64,000 nt of DNA from Alphaproteobacteria bacterium (GTDB lineage: Bacteria > Pseudomonadota > Alphaproteobacteria > Micropepsales > Micropepsaceae), in contig JAGWMG010000014.1 in assembly GCA_028871795.1 (NCBI GenBank), forward strand, positions 28,272-92,271, read 5' to 3'. Made by a program: the position numbers and the translations under genes. The notes under the pieces are model-generated. The model was not told the origin of the DNA. It saw only the letters and a list, made by a program, of their open reading frames with translations, and did not search any database. Shown here in pieces: positions 10,407 to 24,369 of this stretch (the stretch's first letter is position 1; the number at the start of each line of letters is the position of its first letter).

Positions 10407-10421
10407 ATGGGTATGAGTTGA

Positions 10422-13802
<3,381 letters not shown>

Positions 13803-13901
13803 CAAGGGATTAGGGCAGAACTTCGCGACTTTCGCATCTGGCTGCGTTGCCTGCGCAAGGCGGGACGCAGCGATTGTGCCGTTAACGGGATTGTTGGTGA
13901 C

Positions 13902-14375
13902 ATGGAACGCATACCGATGACCGCCGCGGGCTACAAAGCCCTGGAAGACGAGGTCAACCAGCTCAAGAACGTCGAACGCCACGCGATCATCAAGATGATC
14001 GCCGAAGCACGCGGTCACGGCGATCTGTCGGAGAACGCGGAATATCACGCGGCCAAGGACCGTCAGGCGTTCATCGAGGGGCGTGTGATCATGCTGGAGG
14101 ACCAGCTCGGCCGCGCCGACGTCATCGACGTGTCGAAGCTGTCCGGTACAACCGTGAAGTTCGGGGCGACCGTCACGCTGTCCGACGAAGACACGAACGA
14201 ACGGCGCACCTATCAGATCGTCGGCGATCTCGAGGCGGACGCCAAGAACGGCCGCATCTCCATCTCCTCGCCCTTCGCACGCGCCCTCATCGGCAAGCGC
14301 AAGGGCGACACGGTTGAAGTCTCGGCTCCCGGCGGCCCGCGGTCTTACGAGATTCTGAAAGTGGAGTGGGTTTGA
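13902..14375 (+). CDS. greA: Transcription elongation factor GreA
   Basis: [61 protein letters not shown]. Confidence 0.97.
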   Translation: MERIPMTAAGYKALEDEVNQLKNVERHAIIKMIAEARGHGDLSENAEYHAAKDRQAFIEGRVIMLEDQLGRADVIDVSKLSGTTVKFGATVTLSDEDTNERRTYQIVGDLEADAKNGRISISSPFARALIGKRKGDTVEVSAPGGPRSYEILKVEWV

Positions 14376-14437
14376 CGGCGCTGGCCCATGCCCGCCCGAT
14401 GTGACACTTTCCACCGCGAATCCTTCGAGGGGGCATC

Positions 14438-16426
14438 GTGAGCTCGCCATCCGCCGCCAAACGCGTCACCGAACTCACGATCCGCGGGCTTATCCTCGGC
14501 GTTTTGATTACGGTCATTTTTACGGCGGCCAACATCTATATCGGCCTCAAGGTGGCACTGACCTTCGCCACCTCCATTCCCGCAGCGGTGATTTCGATGG
14601 CCGTGCTGTCTTCCTTCAAAGACTCCTCCATCCTGGAAAACAACATCGTGCAAACCGTCGCCTCGGCGGCGGGCACATTGTCCTCTGTCATTTTTGTCCT
14701 TCCGGGACTGGTGATCGTGGGCTGGTGGACCGGCTTTCCGTTCTGGACCTCATTCTGGATCTGCGCTTCCGGCGGCGTGTTGGGTGTTCTGTTCACGATC
14801 CCCTTGCGCCGCGCCATGGTGACGACGTCGGATTTGCCCTACCCGGAAGGCGTGGCGGCGGCTGAAGTCCTCGAAGTCGGCGATCAGGCGCGCAAGACCG
14901 CCGGCACCGATACGCCCTCCGACGCCGGCGAAGGTTTGCGCGCGGTTATCTACGGCTCGATTGCTTCCGCCGGTTTGGCGATCTTCGCGGCGACGCGCGT
15001 CATGGCGGGCGAAGTCACCGGCTATTTCCGGCTGGGTCCAAATTCGGCCAGCGGCTACGACATGTCGTTCTCGCTAGCGCTTCTGGGCGCCGGTTATCTT
15101 GTCGGTCTGTCCGTCGGCATGGCGATGCTGCTCGGCCTTCTCATCGCCTGGGCGGGCGCCGTGCCGATCCTGGCGTTGTTCGAGCCGTCCCACGGGGGGG
15201 TGGCGCTCGGCGACTATGTTACGGGCATCTGGCACGACAAGGTCCGCTTCATCGGTGCCGGCGCCATAGCCGTGGCCGCCATCTGGACGCTGACGAAACT
15301 GGCCGGACCCGTGGTGCGCGGCGTGATCTCCACAATGACGGCAACGCGAGCCAAGACCCACGCGGGGGATACGCGCGATGTCGACATGTCACCCGTCTGG
15401 ATTGCGCTCCTCGCGGTTGTTTGCCTGATCGTCATCGCGTGGCTGCTGCAGACGTTCCTCGGAACCACACCGTTGGCGAGCCAGATGTCGCAACTGGTGA
15501 CCGCCATCGTGCCGTTCATTTTCATCGGCGGGTTCCTGGTGGCGGCGATTTGCGGCTACATGGCCGGACTGATCGGCGCCTCCAATAGCCCTCTCTCAGG
15601 CGTCGGGATTCTAGCCATCATCTGCTGCGCGGTGTTACTGATTATGGTGGCCCATCCGGCGGAAGATACGCGCAAGGCCCTCGTCGCCTATGCCCTCTTC
15701 GCGACCGCGATCGTGTTCGCCATCGCCACCATCTCCAACAACAACCTGCAGGATCTGAAGACCGGCCAGTTGGTGGGCGCCACACCGCGCGCCCAGCAAT
15801 GGGCGTTGATTATGGGCGTGGTCGCGGGCGCGGCGGTGATCCCGCCTGTGTTGAACCTGCTCAATCAAGCTTACGGCTTCGCCGGCGCGCCTCGTCTCGC
15901 AAGTGCCGTAGCCCAGCCTCTCGGAGCGCCGCAAGCGAATCTGATCTCCGCGCTGGCGCAGGGCGTCATCGAGCAAAAGCTCGAATGGAGAATGATTGCA
16001 ATTGGCGGAGCACTCGGCGTCGTGCTCGTGGTGCTAGACGAATTTCTGGGAAGGCACAAATGGCTTCGCCTACCCCCGCTGGCGGTCGGAATCGGCATCT
16101 ATCTGCCGATGTCGGCGACCTTGCCGGTCGTGATCGGGGCGGTGATCGGCCACTTCTACGACCGCTGGGCCAAGCGCACCAAAGAACCGAATTACACCAA
16201 GCGGCTGGGTGTCCTGGTCGCGTCGGGCATGATCGTCGGCGAGAGCCTGTTCGGCGTCGTCCTGGCGGGACTGATCGTGGCGTTTTCCACGGACGCGCCG
16301 CTGGGGCTGGTGCCCGCGGATTTCTGGCCGGCGCCTTACGTGGGCTGGGCGGCGTTTGCCGTGCTGATCCTGGTTTTATACGGTTGGATGATGCGCAGAG
16401 CCGCGGTCCGCCGGGGCGGGGCGTGA
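14438..16426 (+). CDS. OPT family oligopeptide transporter
   Basis: ELTIRGLILGVLITVIFTAANIYIGLKVALTFATSIPAAVISMAVL; many TM segments; GTG start. Confidence 0.93.
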   Translation: MSSPSAAKRVTELTIRGLILGVLITVIFTAANIYIGLKVALTFATSIPAAVISMAVLSSFKDSSILENNIVQTVASAAGTLSSVIFVLPGLVIVGWWTGFPFWTSFWICASGGVLGVLFTIPLRRAMVTTSDLPYPEGVAAAEVLEVGDQARKTAGTDTPSDAGEGLRAVIYGSIASAGLAIFAATRVMAGEVTGYFRLGPNSASGYDMSFSLALLGAGYLVGLSVGMAMLLGLLIAWAGAVPILALFEPSHGGVALGDYVTGIWHDKVRFIGAGAIAVAAIWTLTKLAGPVVRGVISTMTATRAKTHAGDTRDVDMSPVWIALLAVVCLIVIAWLLQTFLGTTPLASQMSQLVTAIVPFIFIGGFLVAAICGYMAGLIGASNSPLSGVGILAIICCAVLLIMVAHPAEDTRKALVAYALFATAIVFAIATISNNNLQDLKTGQLVGATPRAQQWALIMGVVAGAAVIPPVLNLLNQAYGFAGAPRLASAVAQPLGAPQANLISALAQGVIEQKLEWRMIAIGGALGVVLVVLDEFLGRHKWLRLPPLAVGIGIYLPMSATLPVVIGAVIGHFYDRWAKRTKEPNYTKRLGVLVASGMIVGESLFGVVLAGLIVAFSTDAPLGLVPADFWPAPYVGWAAFAVLILVLYGWMMRRAAVRRGGA

Positions 16427-16508
16427 AACCGTCGCAAACCCGCGCCGGTGGCGCTTTGTTTTGCGCCGTATGGCCTTATACTAAGTGGGGATTCTGGCGG
16501 CTGGAGCC

Positions 16509-17204
16509 ATGGCGGACATCGCGCTTGTAGACGACGACAAGAACATCCTTGCTTCGGTATCGATGCTGCTGGAGCAGGAGGGCTATCACGTGCGCACCTT
16601 CGCGGACGGCGCTTCCGCCCTGACCGCACTCAGCGCCTCACCGCCGGACCTTGCCATCCTCGACATCAAGATGCCGCGCATGGACGGGCTGGAACTGTTG
16701 CGCAGGCTGCGGCAAGGCGCCGATCTGCCGGTGATCTTCCTGACTTCGAAGGACGAGGAGATCGACGAGCTGATGGGGCTCAATGCCGGCGCCGACGACT
16801 ACATCCGCAAACCGTTCTCGCAGCGCCTCCTGCTGGAACGCGTGAAAGCCGTGCTGCGCCGCGCTGAAGGACACAAGGCCGGCGCCCCGGACGGAAAAAA
16901 GGAAGCGCTGGTGCGCGGCAAGCTCGGACTCGATCCGCAGCGCCACGAATGCACCTGGGAAAACAAGCCGGTGCGCCTGACCGTCACGGAATTCCTCATC
17001 CTGCAGTGCCTTGCGCAACGGCCGGGCTTCGTCAAAAGCCGCGACAGTCTCATGGATGCGGCCTATGACGATCAGGTCTATGTCGACGACCGCACCATTG
17101 ACAGCCACATCAAGCGGCTGCGCAAGAAATTCAAGCAGGTCGACGACAGCTTCGAGGCGATCGAAACGCTTTACGGGGTCGGCTACCGCTATCGTGAGAC
17201 GTGA
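16509..17204 (+). CDS. chvI: Two-component response regulator, OmpR family (ChvI-like)
   Basis: [41 protein letters not shown]; wHTH C-terminus [35 protein letters not shown]; followed by a ChvG-like kinase and hprK. Confidence 0.9.
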   Translation: MADIALVDDDKNILASVSMLLEQEGYHVRTFADGASALTALSASPPDLAILDIKMPRMDGLELLRRLRQGADLPVIFLTSKDEEIDELMGLNAGADDYIRKPFSQRLLLERVKAVLRRAEGHKAGAPDGKKEALVRGKLGLDPQRHECTWENKPVRLTVTEFLILQCLAQRPGFVKSRDSLMDAAYDDQVYVDDRTIDSHIKRLRKKFKQVDDSFEAIETLYGVGYRYRET

Positions 17205-17258
17205 TAAAGCGACACTGACCGTCACAGCGATACACCAGCCGAAGGCGAGCTTCGCCGG

Positions 17259-18833
17259 ATGACGATGTTCGATTACAAGCTCCCTTCGCGCCGGTCCGGG
17301 CTGCGGCGGCACATCATTTTCATCAATGCCCTCGTCTTCGCGTTCTTGACCGCGGGCGTGATTACGGTGCAGTCGAGCCATGAGGGCCTCGTCGACGAAC
17401 GGCTCACCGGCATCGAGGAGCAGGCCCGCATCGTCGCCGGCACGCTGGCGGAATACGCCAGAAACACCGACACCCGTTCGCTCAAAATCTCCGACGCGGC
17501 CCCGCTGCTGCGCGATTTTCTGGCACCAACGCGGTTGCGCGCCCGCCTGTACGATACCGACGGAAAGCTGGTCATAGATACGCGCAACCTCCTGGCGCGC
17601 AACATCGTGCAGACCGTGCCACTGCCGCCGATCGACGACTGGAGCCGTTTCGAGGCGACCGTCGGCCGCCTCTACGACGGCGTGATCGGCGTGCGTCCGT
17701 TCGCCAAGCTGGATCCCTATTTCGAAGCCGGCGAGGACGGGCGCGTCTATCACGAGGTCGGCACGGCATTGCAGGGCGAGGAGGCGACCGCCGAACGCGT
17801 CGACGAGCAGAACAAGCTCGTCCTCTCCGTCGCCGTGCCGGTGCAGCGTTTCAAAGCCATCTACGGCGTGCTGTTCGTTTCCACCGAAGGCGGCGACATC
17901 GACGACATCCTGCGCCAGGAACGCGCGAAATTGATAATGTACATCGCCCTCGCCCTTGCCGTGATGATCGGTTCCAGCCTGTACCTTTCGGGCACCGTCG
18001 CCGACCCGCTGCGCAAGCTCGCCGCGGCGGCGGAACGCGTGCGCCGGCAACGCGGCGGCCGCGAAACGGTTCCCGACATCGACCGCAACGACGAAATCGG
18101 CGAGCTTTCGCAAAACTTTTCCGCCATGACGCGCGCGCTCTACGACCGTATCGACGCCATCGAAAGCTTCGCCGCGGACGTGGCGCACGAACTGAAGAAT
18201 CCGCTCACCTCGCTCAAGAGCGCCGTGGAGATGTTCTCCCGGGCAGCCGACGACGAAGCCCGCACGCGGCTGATGAATATCATACGCGCGGACGTCAAAC
18301 GCATCGACCGGCTGATCACCGACATTTCCGACGCGTCGCGTCTGGACGCCGAACTGAGCCGCGAAACGAGCGAACCAGTGGACATAGCCCGCCTGCTGGA
18401 GGGCATCGCGGAAGCGTACGGCCTCATGGAACTGCCCCGCGGGGTGAAGCTCGCACTCGACCTTCGTTTGCCGCCGGAGGCGATCGTCATCGGCCGCAAC
18501 GAACGGGTCGGACAGGTCGTCCGCAATCTCGTCGACAACGCCGTATCGTTCAGCCCCGCAGGCGGCACCGTGACCGTTTCGGCATGGGTCGAGGGCACCA
18601 GATTGCGCTTCGCGGTCGAGGACGAAGGCCCGGGCATCCCGCCCGACAATCTCGAAACCGTCTTCGGTCGCTTCTACACCGAACGCCCGTCGGATCACGA
18701 TTTCGGCAAGAATTCCGGCCTCGGTCTTTCCATCGCGCGGCAGATCGTGACGGGCGTGTACGGCCGCATCTGGGCGGAGAACCGCGAACAAGGCGGGGCG
18801 CGATTCGTCGTGGAGCTGCCGTGGGCGCGATGA
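17259..18833 (+). CDS. chvG: Sensor histidine kinase (ChvG-like)
   Basis: Two TM regions, HAMP, AADVAHELKNPLTSLKSAVE H-box, HATPase GLGLSIARQIV. Confidence 0.88.
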   Translation: MTMFDYKLPSRRSGLRRHIIFINALVFAFLTAGVITVQSSHEGLVDERLTGIEEQARIVAGTLAEYARNTDTRSLKISDAAPLLRDFLAPTRLRARLYDTDGKLVIDTRNLLARNIVQTVPLPPIDDWSRFEATVGRLYDGVIGVRPFAKLDPYFEAGEDGRVYHEVGTALQGEEATAERVDEQNKLVLSVAVPVQRFKAIYGVLFVSTEGGDIDDILRQERAKLIMYIALALAVMIGSSLYLSGTVADPLRKLAAAAERVRRQRGGRETVPDIDRNDEIGELSQNFSAMTRALYDRIDAIESFAADVAHELKNPLTSLKSAVEMFSRAADDEARTRLMNIIRADVKRIDRLITDISDASRLDAELSRETSEPVDIARLLEGIAEAYGLMELPRGVKLALDLRLPPEAIVIGRNERVGQVVRNLVDNAVSFSPAGGTVTVSAWVEGTRLRFAVEDEGPGIPPDNLETVFGRFYTERPSDHDFGKNSGLGLSIARQIVTGVYGRIWAENREQGGARFVVELPWAR

Positions 18834-19336
18834 CGCATCGGGCGCCTGTGAACATCCACGCAACCTGCGTGCGCTTGGACCGCGCCGGCGCCGCCTTCGG
18901 CGCGCCGCCGGACGCGGGCATCCTTCTGCTGGGACACAGCGGCGCGGGGAAATCCGACCTGGCGCTCAGGCTGATCGCCCTTGGGGCCAAGCTCGTCGCC
19001 GACGATCGCACCGATCTTTACGTCTGGCACGGAAAACTTTATGCGCAGGCGCCCGCCCGTCTCGCAGGGCTGATCGAGATCCGCGGCGTCGGCATCATCG
19101 AGCTTGCCCATGCGCCGCGTGCGCGCGTGGCCTTGGTCGTCGAGGTGGGCCGGGGTTCGCAGCGCCTCCCCAGCCATCGCCGGTACCGGCCGCCCGCGAC
19201 CCTGGCGCTGGTCCCGAAAGCGGCCCCGCCGATCGTTAAAATCGCTCCGTTCGAGGCTTCCGGGCCTGCGAAAATCGTTGCCGCTACGGCGGCTTATGCG
19301 TTTTGCTTGCATCGCGACAATGTCAAGCCCATTTAA
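18830..19336 (+). CDS. hprK: HPr kinase/phosphorylase, short alphaproteobacterial form
   Basis: Walker A GILLLGHSGAGKSDLALRLI; LIEIRGVGIIEL; ATGA overlap with chvG; EIIA and HPr follow. Confidence 0.88.
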   Translation: MTHRAPVNIHATCVRLDRAGAAFGAPPDAGILLLGHSGAGKSDLALRLIALGAKLVADDRTDLYVWHGKLYAQAPARLAGLIEIRGVGIIELAHAPRARVALVVEVGRGSQRLPSHRRYRPPATLALVPKAAPPIVKIAPFEASGPAKIVAATAAYAFCLHRDNVKPI

Positions 19337-19390
19337 GGCTTCCCTGGAGCGGCGGGATTGCTATCGTTCGCCGCTCAAACGGACACACCC

Positions 19391-19798
19391 ATGATCGGCA
19401 TCGTTCTGGTAACCCACGGCCGCCTGGCGCAGGAATTCATATCGGCGATGGAGCATATGGTGGGCCCGCAGACCCATCTGCGCGCGGTCTGCATCGGCCC
19501 CGAGGACGACATCGAACGGCGCCAGCGCGAGATCGCCGCGGCCGTGAGGTCGGTCGATCTCGGCAAGGGCGTCGTCATCGCCACCGACATGTTCGGCGGG
19601 ACGCCGTGCAACCTGTCGCTGACGCTGCTCGAGAAAGGCAAGATCGAAGTGCTGGCCGGCGTCAACCTGCCCAGCCTCATCAAGCTGGCCGATGCGCGCA
19701 CCAAGATGGGGCTGGAACAGGCGGTCAAGGAGGCCATCGACGCCGGGCGCAAATACATGCGCGCGGGCTCCGCGGATCTCGTCGGCAGCGGGGTCTGA
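19391..19798 (+). CDS. PTS mannose-type EIIA domain protein
   Basis: MIGIVLVTHGRLAQEFISAMEHMVGPQ; VVIATDMFGGTPCNLSL. Confidence 0.92.
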   Translation: MIGIVLVTHGRLAQEFISAMEHMVGPQTHLRAVCIGPEDDIERRQREIAAAVRSVDLGKGVVIATDMFGGTPCNLSLTLLEKGKIEVLAGVNLPSLIKLADARTKMGLEQAVKEAIDAGRKYMRAGSADLVGSGV

Positions 19799-19803
19799 GG
19801 CCG

Positions 19804-20085
19804 ATGTCCGACGCCGCGCGGCTGAGCGCCGTCGCCAGGATCACGAACAAGCGCGGCCTGCACGCGCGCGCCTCCGCCAAGCTGGTGGAGGCCGCCTCCC
19901 GCTTCAAGGCCCACATCACCGTCAGCAAGGACGGCCACTCGGTCGAAGCGCGTTCGATCATGGGCCTGATGTTGCTGGCGGCGAGTCTGGGAACCGACGT
20001 GGAGCTCTGCGCCGAAGGCGAGGACGCACAGGAAGCGCTGACCGCCATCCTGGCTCTGATCGCGGCCAACTTCGGCGAAGAGTAG
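19804..20085 (+). CDS. HPr family phosphocarrier protein
   Basis: ITNKRGLHARASAKLVEAASRF (active-site His15 motif) and SIMGLMLLAASLG. Confidence 0.93.
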   Translation: MSDAARLSAVARITNKRGLHARASAKLVEAASRFKAHITVSKDGHSVEARSIMGLMLLAASLGTDVELCAEGEDAQEALTAILALIAANFGEE

Positions 20086-20094
20086 GCGAAGCCC

Positions 20095-21708
20095 CTACTT
20101 CACGTTGTCCGTCGCACGGACGAAGGCGGCGACGTTGTCGTGCAGTTCCTTTGCCGATTCCTCGTGCGCGTAAACCATGTGTCCCGACCGATAGTAGTGG
20201 AACTCGATATTGCCCTGAAGGCTCGGCGGGATCGGCAGGTGATGATCCTCGTACCAGCCTTCATAGTACGGCGTCGCCAGATCGAAGTAGCCGCCGTTGA
20301 CCATCACCTTGAGGCCCGGATTGTATTTCATGGCGCTGGCGAGGTCGGGCATCACGTTGGTGGCGCCCGGAAACGCGAAGCCGGCGCCCGGCTGCTGGTG
20401 CTTGAAGTCCCAAAACTTGAACAGCTCGATTTCCGGATTGTAGGTCTCGCCTTCCCCGTACTTCAGTTCGCTGCGGACATAGTGGTTGAAGGCGGAGACA
20501 TAGGCCGAGCTGATCGCCGCGGACTGCGGATCGTAGTCGGCCTGTTTGCTCAGCGGGTCCATCGTCGGGCCCGAAAAGCGCGTGTCGAGGCGGCCCGTCG
20601 TCATGTTGGCCGAATCCTGCAAGTTCTTCTCGAATTCCCCGCCATTGATGCGCAGGTCGGCCTTCAGGATATAGGCGACGGGAAGCCCGGTGTACTGGTG
20701 CAGCTTCTCGGCGATCGCCGCGCGCTCTTTCGGGCTGAGGCTGGTGCCGACCGAAAGCGCGCGGGCGTAGTCGGTCATGGCGAAACGTTCCACCTGCTGC
20801 ACGAACGCAACGAGGTCGCCGGGCTGTTTACCCGGCAGCTTGTGGTGATACCACGCGGTCGCCGCGAAGGTCGGCAATCCCAGCTCGTAAGGCAAATCGA
20901 CGCCCGGATTGGCTTCGGCACCGTCCACGTCCAGGTCGAAGTTCAGGATCTGCGACAGCAGGATCACACCGTTGAAATCGACGTCGTCCCCGGTTTCCAG
21001 TTCGTTCACCATCACCGCGGACCGCGGCGTGCCGTAGCTTTCGCCGAACAGATATTTGGGCGAGTTCCAGCGCCCGTATTTCGCCAGGAACTGCTTGACG
21101 AAGGAAGCAAAGGCATGGGCGTCGGGATCGACGCCGTAGAACGCTTTTTCCTTATCCTTGCCGGCGATGCGACTGAAGCCCGTTCCCGGCGCGTCGATGA
21201 ACACGAGGTCGGCCACGTCGAGCAGGCTGTACGCATTGTCCACCACCTTGTACGGCGCGGCGGGCGTGTGCGTATCGTCGGCGGTCACCACGCGTTTCGG
21301 GCCGAACGCCCCCATGTGCAGCCACACCGTCGAAGAGCCGGGTCCGCCGTTGTACAGGAACATGATCGGCCGGCTGGCCGCGTTCGCACCCTTGCGGAAA
21401 TAGGCGACGTAGAACATCGCCGCTTCGGCCGTCGGATTGGCGTCGGCCGCGGCCTTGTCCTTGTCCTTGTATTCGTCGGCAGTGTCGTCCCAGCCCTTGG
21501 GATGGACGATCAGCGTTCCCGCCACTGCGTCGTAGGGGATCGAGGACAGCCCGGCCCTGATGGTGCCGGAGGTTTTGACCTCGCTGGGCTGCAGATAGCC
21601 GGTTTTTGCGGGCACGCTGGCGCTCTTGTCTTTGGAGGCGATGGTCGCGGCGACAGCGGCCGTGGCAACGAGCAGGACCGCGGCGATCAAAACGTAGGCA
21701 TACTTCAT
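20095..21708 (-). CDS. S10 family serine carboxypeptidase-like peptidase
   Basis: MFLYNGGPGSSTVWLHMGAFGPKRV; LFGESYGTPRSAVM; C-terminal GYFDLATPYYEGWYEDHHLP. Confidence 0.88.
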   Translation of the reverse strand: MKYAYVLIAAVLLVATAAVAATIASKDKSASVPAKTGYLQPSEVKTSGTIRAGLSSIPYDAVAGTLIVHPKGWDDTADEYKDKDKAAADANPTAEAAMFYVAYFRKGANAASRPIMFLYNGGPGSSTVWLHMGAFGPKRVVTADDTHTPAAPYKVVDNAYSLLDVADLVFIDAPGTGFSRIAGKDKEKAFYGVDPDAHAFASFVKQFLAKYGRWNSPKYLFGESYGTPRSAVMVNELETGDDVDFNGVILLSQILNFDLDVDGAEANPGVDLPYELGLPTFAATAWYHHKLPGKQPGDLVAFVQQVERFAMTDYARALSVGTSLSPKERAAIAEKLHQYTGLPVAYILKADLRINGGEFEKNLQDSANMTTGRLDTRFSGPTMDPLSKQADYDPQSAAISSAYVSAFNHYVRSELKYGEGETYNPEIELFKFWDFKHQQPGAGFAFPGATNVMPDLASAMKYNPGLKVMVNGGYFDLATPYYEGWYEDHHLPIPPSLQGNIEFHYYRSGHMVYAHEESAKELHDNVAAFVRATDNVK

Positions 21709-21849
21709 CGGAGCTCCCCAACGGCTGGTCCGCAGGTGCGGATTCGACCGCCGGATGCTGGCATATCTCCGCCCCGTTCAAAACGGTGTCGGTCCGGGGG
21801 GCCGGTCATTTATGCGTGAAAGGCCAAAATTCCTCCGACTTTCAAACAA

Positions 21850-21873
21850 ATAAGGATATGCACATTTCTTTAT
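21850..21873. promoter_or_regulatory. Imperfect inverted repeat upstream of ahcY, candidate regulator operator
   Basis: ATAAGGATATG-CA-CATTTCTTTAT, 9 of 11 arm positions complementary, about 70-90 bp upstream of the ahcY ATG. Confidence 0.45.
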
Positions 21874-21940
21874 ATACTTCTTGCCCAGGCCCGGAACCGC
21901 TGCTATATCCGGCGCGCCCGCCAACGAAGGATCGTTCTCC

Positions 21941-23344
<1,404 letters not shown>

Positions 23345-23411
23345 GCGGATTGTCCTTTCGCAATCCCCTCCGGTCCATTAGTTTCCCCTGCGCAAATCGG
23401 CGGGACGTGCC

Positions 23412-24365
23412 GTGGTGATTTCGTCGAAATGGCAAGCGTGCGCGGTGCTCGGGCTCGGCCTGCTGGCGCTGGCGGGCTGTGGCGACAAATCGTCCGGCAA
23501 GGCCGCGGTCAGGGAACCCGCCGCGCCGACGATGGGTGTCAGGCTGGCCGCCGACGACGCCGAGGATCTCGGAATCCGTACGGCGCTCGTCCGCGCCGCC
23601 ACCTACACGCCGCAGATTCACGGTTACGGCGAGGTCAGCAACTTCGAGACACTGGCACAGGCGGCATCCGACGTGACGACCGCCGAAGCCGCCGTGCGTC
23701 AAAGCGCGGCCGCACTCAAGCGCGTCCGCAATCTCGCCAGCGGCGACGCCATCTCGCGCGAAGCGCTGGATGCGGCCGAGAAGCAGGCCGCGACCGACGC
23801 CGCCGCGCTCACTCTGGCCCAGCGCAAGGAGGAGACGAGCTATGGTCGCGATGCGCCTTGGCTGCGCGACCGCGCGATCCTGACCAAGCTGGCGCACGGA
23901 AAGCTTGTGCTCGTTCATCTCACCTTCCCGTTGTCCGCGGACGGCACGCCCAGCGAACTGATCGTGGAGCGCATCGGCCATGCGCCGAATGCGGCCGGCT
24001 GGACGACCAAGGACATCTGGAACGCGCCCGCCGACGCCGCCATTCCGGGCCGGGGATACTTCGCACTTGTGGCCGGCAGCAATCTGGCCGAGGGCGACCG
24101 CGTACTGGTCTCCATGCCCTCCGGCAAGCCGGTTGCCGGCGTGTTGATCCCCGCCGACGCCATGGTGCTCAGCGGCGACAAGGCCTGGTTCTATACGGAC
24201 GATGGCCACGGGGCGTTCGCGCGCCACGCGCTCGACGTCGCAAGGCCGATGGACGGCGGGTATTTCGCAACGGGCGGCGTCGCGCCGGGACGCCCCGTGG
24301 TGGTCGAGGGCGAGAGCCTGCTCATCGCGCGCGAACTCAATCCTCCCTCCGCCGCGGGAGATTGA
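23412..24365 (+). CDS. Efflux RND transporter periplasmic adaptor-like lipoprotein
   Basis: Lipobox LALAGCGDK; PQIHGYGEVSNFETLAQAASDVTTAEAAVRQSAAALKR adaptor hairpin; directly followed by an RND permease. Confidence 0.75.
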   Translation: MVISSKWQACAVLGLGLLALAGCGDKSSGKAAVREPAAPTMGVRLAADDAEDLGIRTALVRAATYTPQIHGYGEVSNFETLAQAASDVTTAEAAVRQSAAALKRVRNLASGDAISREALDAAEKQAATDAAALTLAQRKEETSYGRDAPWLRDRAILTKLAHGKLVLVHLTFPLSADGTPSELIVERIGHAPNAAGWTTKDIWNAPADAAIPGRGYFALVAGSNLAEGDRVLVSMPSGKPVAGVLIPADAMVLSGDKAWFYTDDGHGAFARHALDVARPMDGGYFATGGVAPGRPVVVEGESLLIARELNPPSAAGD

Positions 24366-24369
24366 GGCG

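Noticed and set aside
21709-21940. SAM/SAH riboswitch upstream of ahcY
   Set aside because: Could not identify a conserved riboswitch core; the short inverted repeat better fits a protein operator. A covariance-model search would be decisive.
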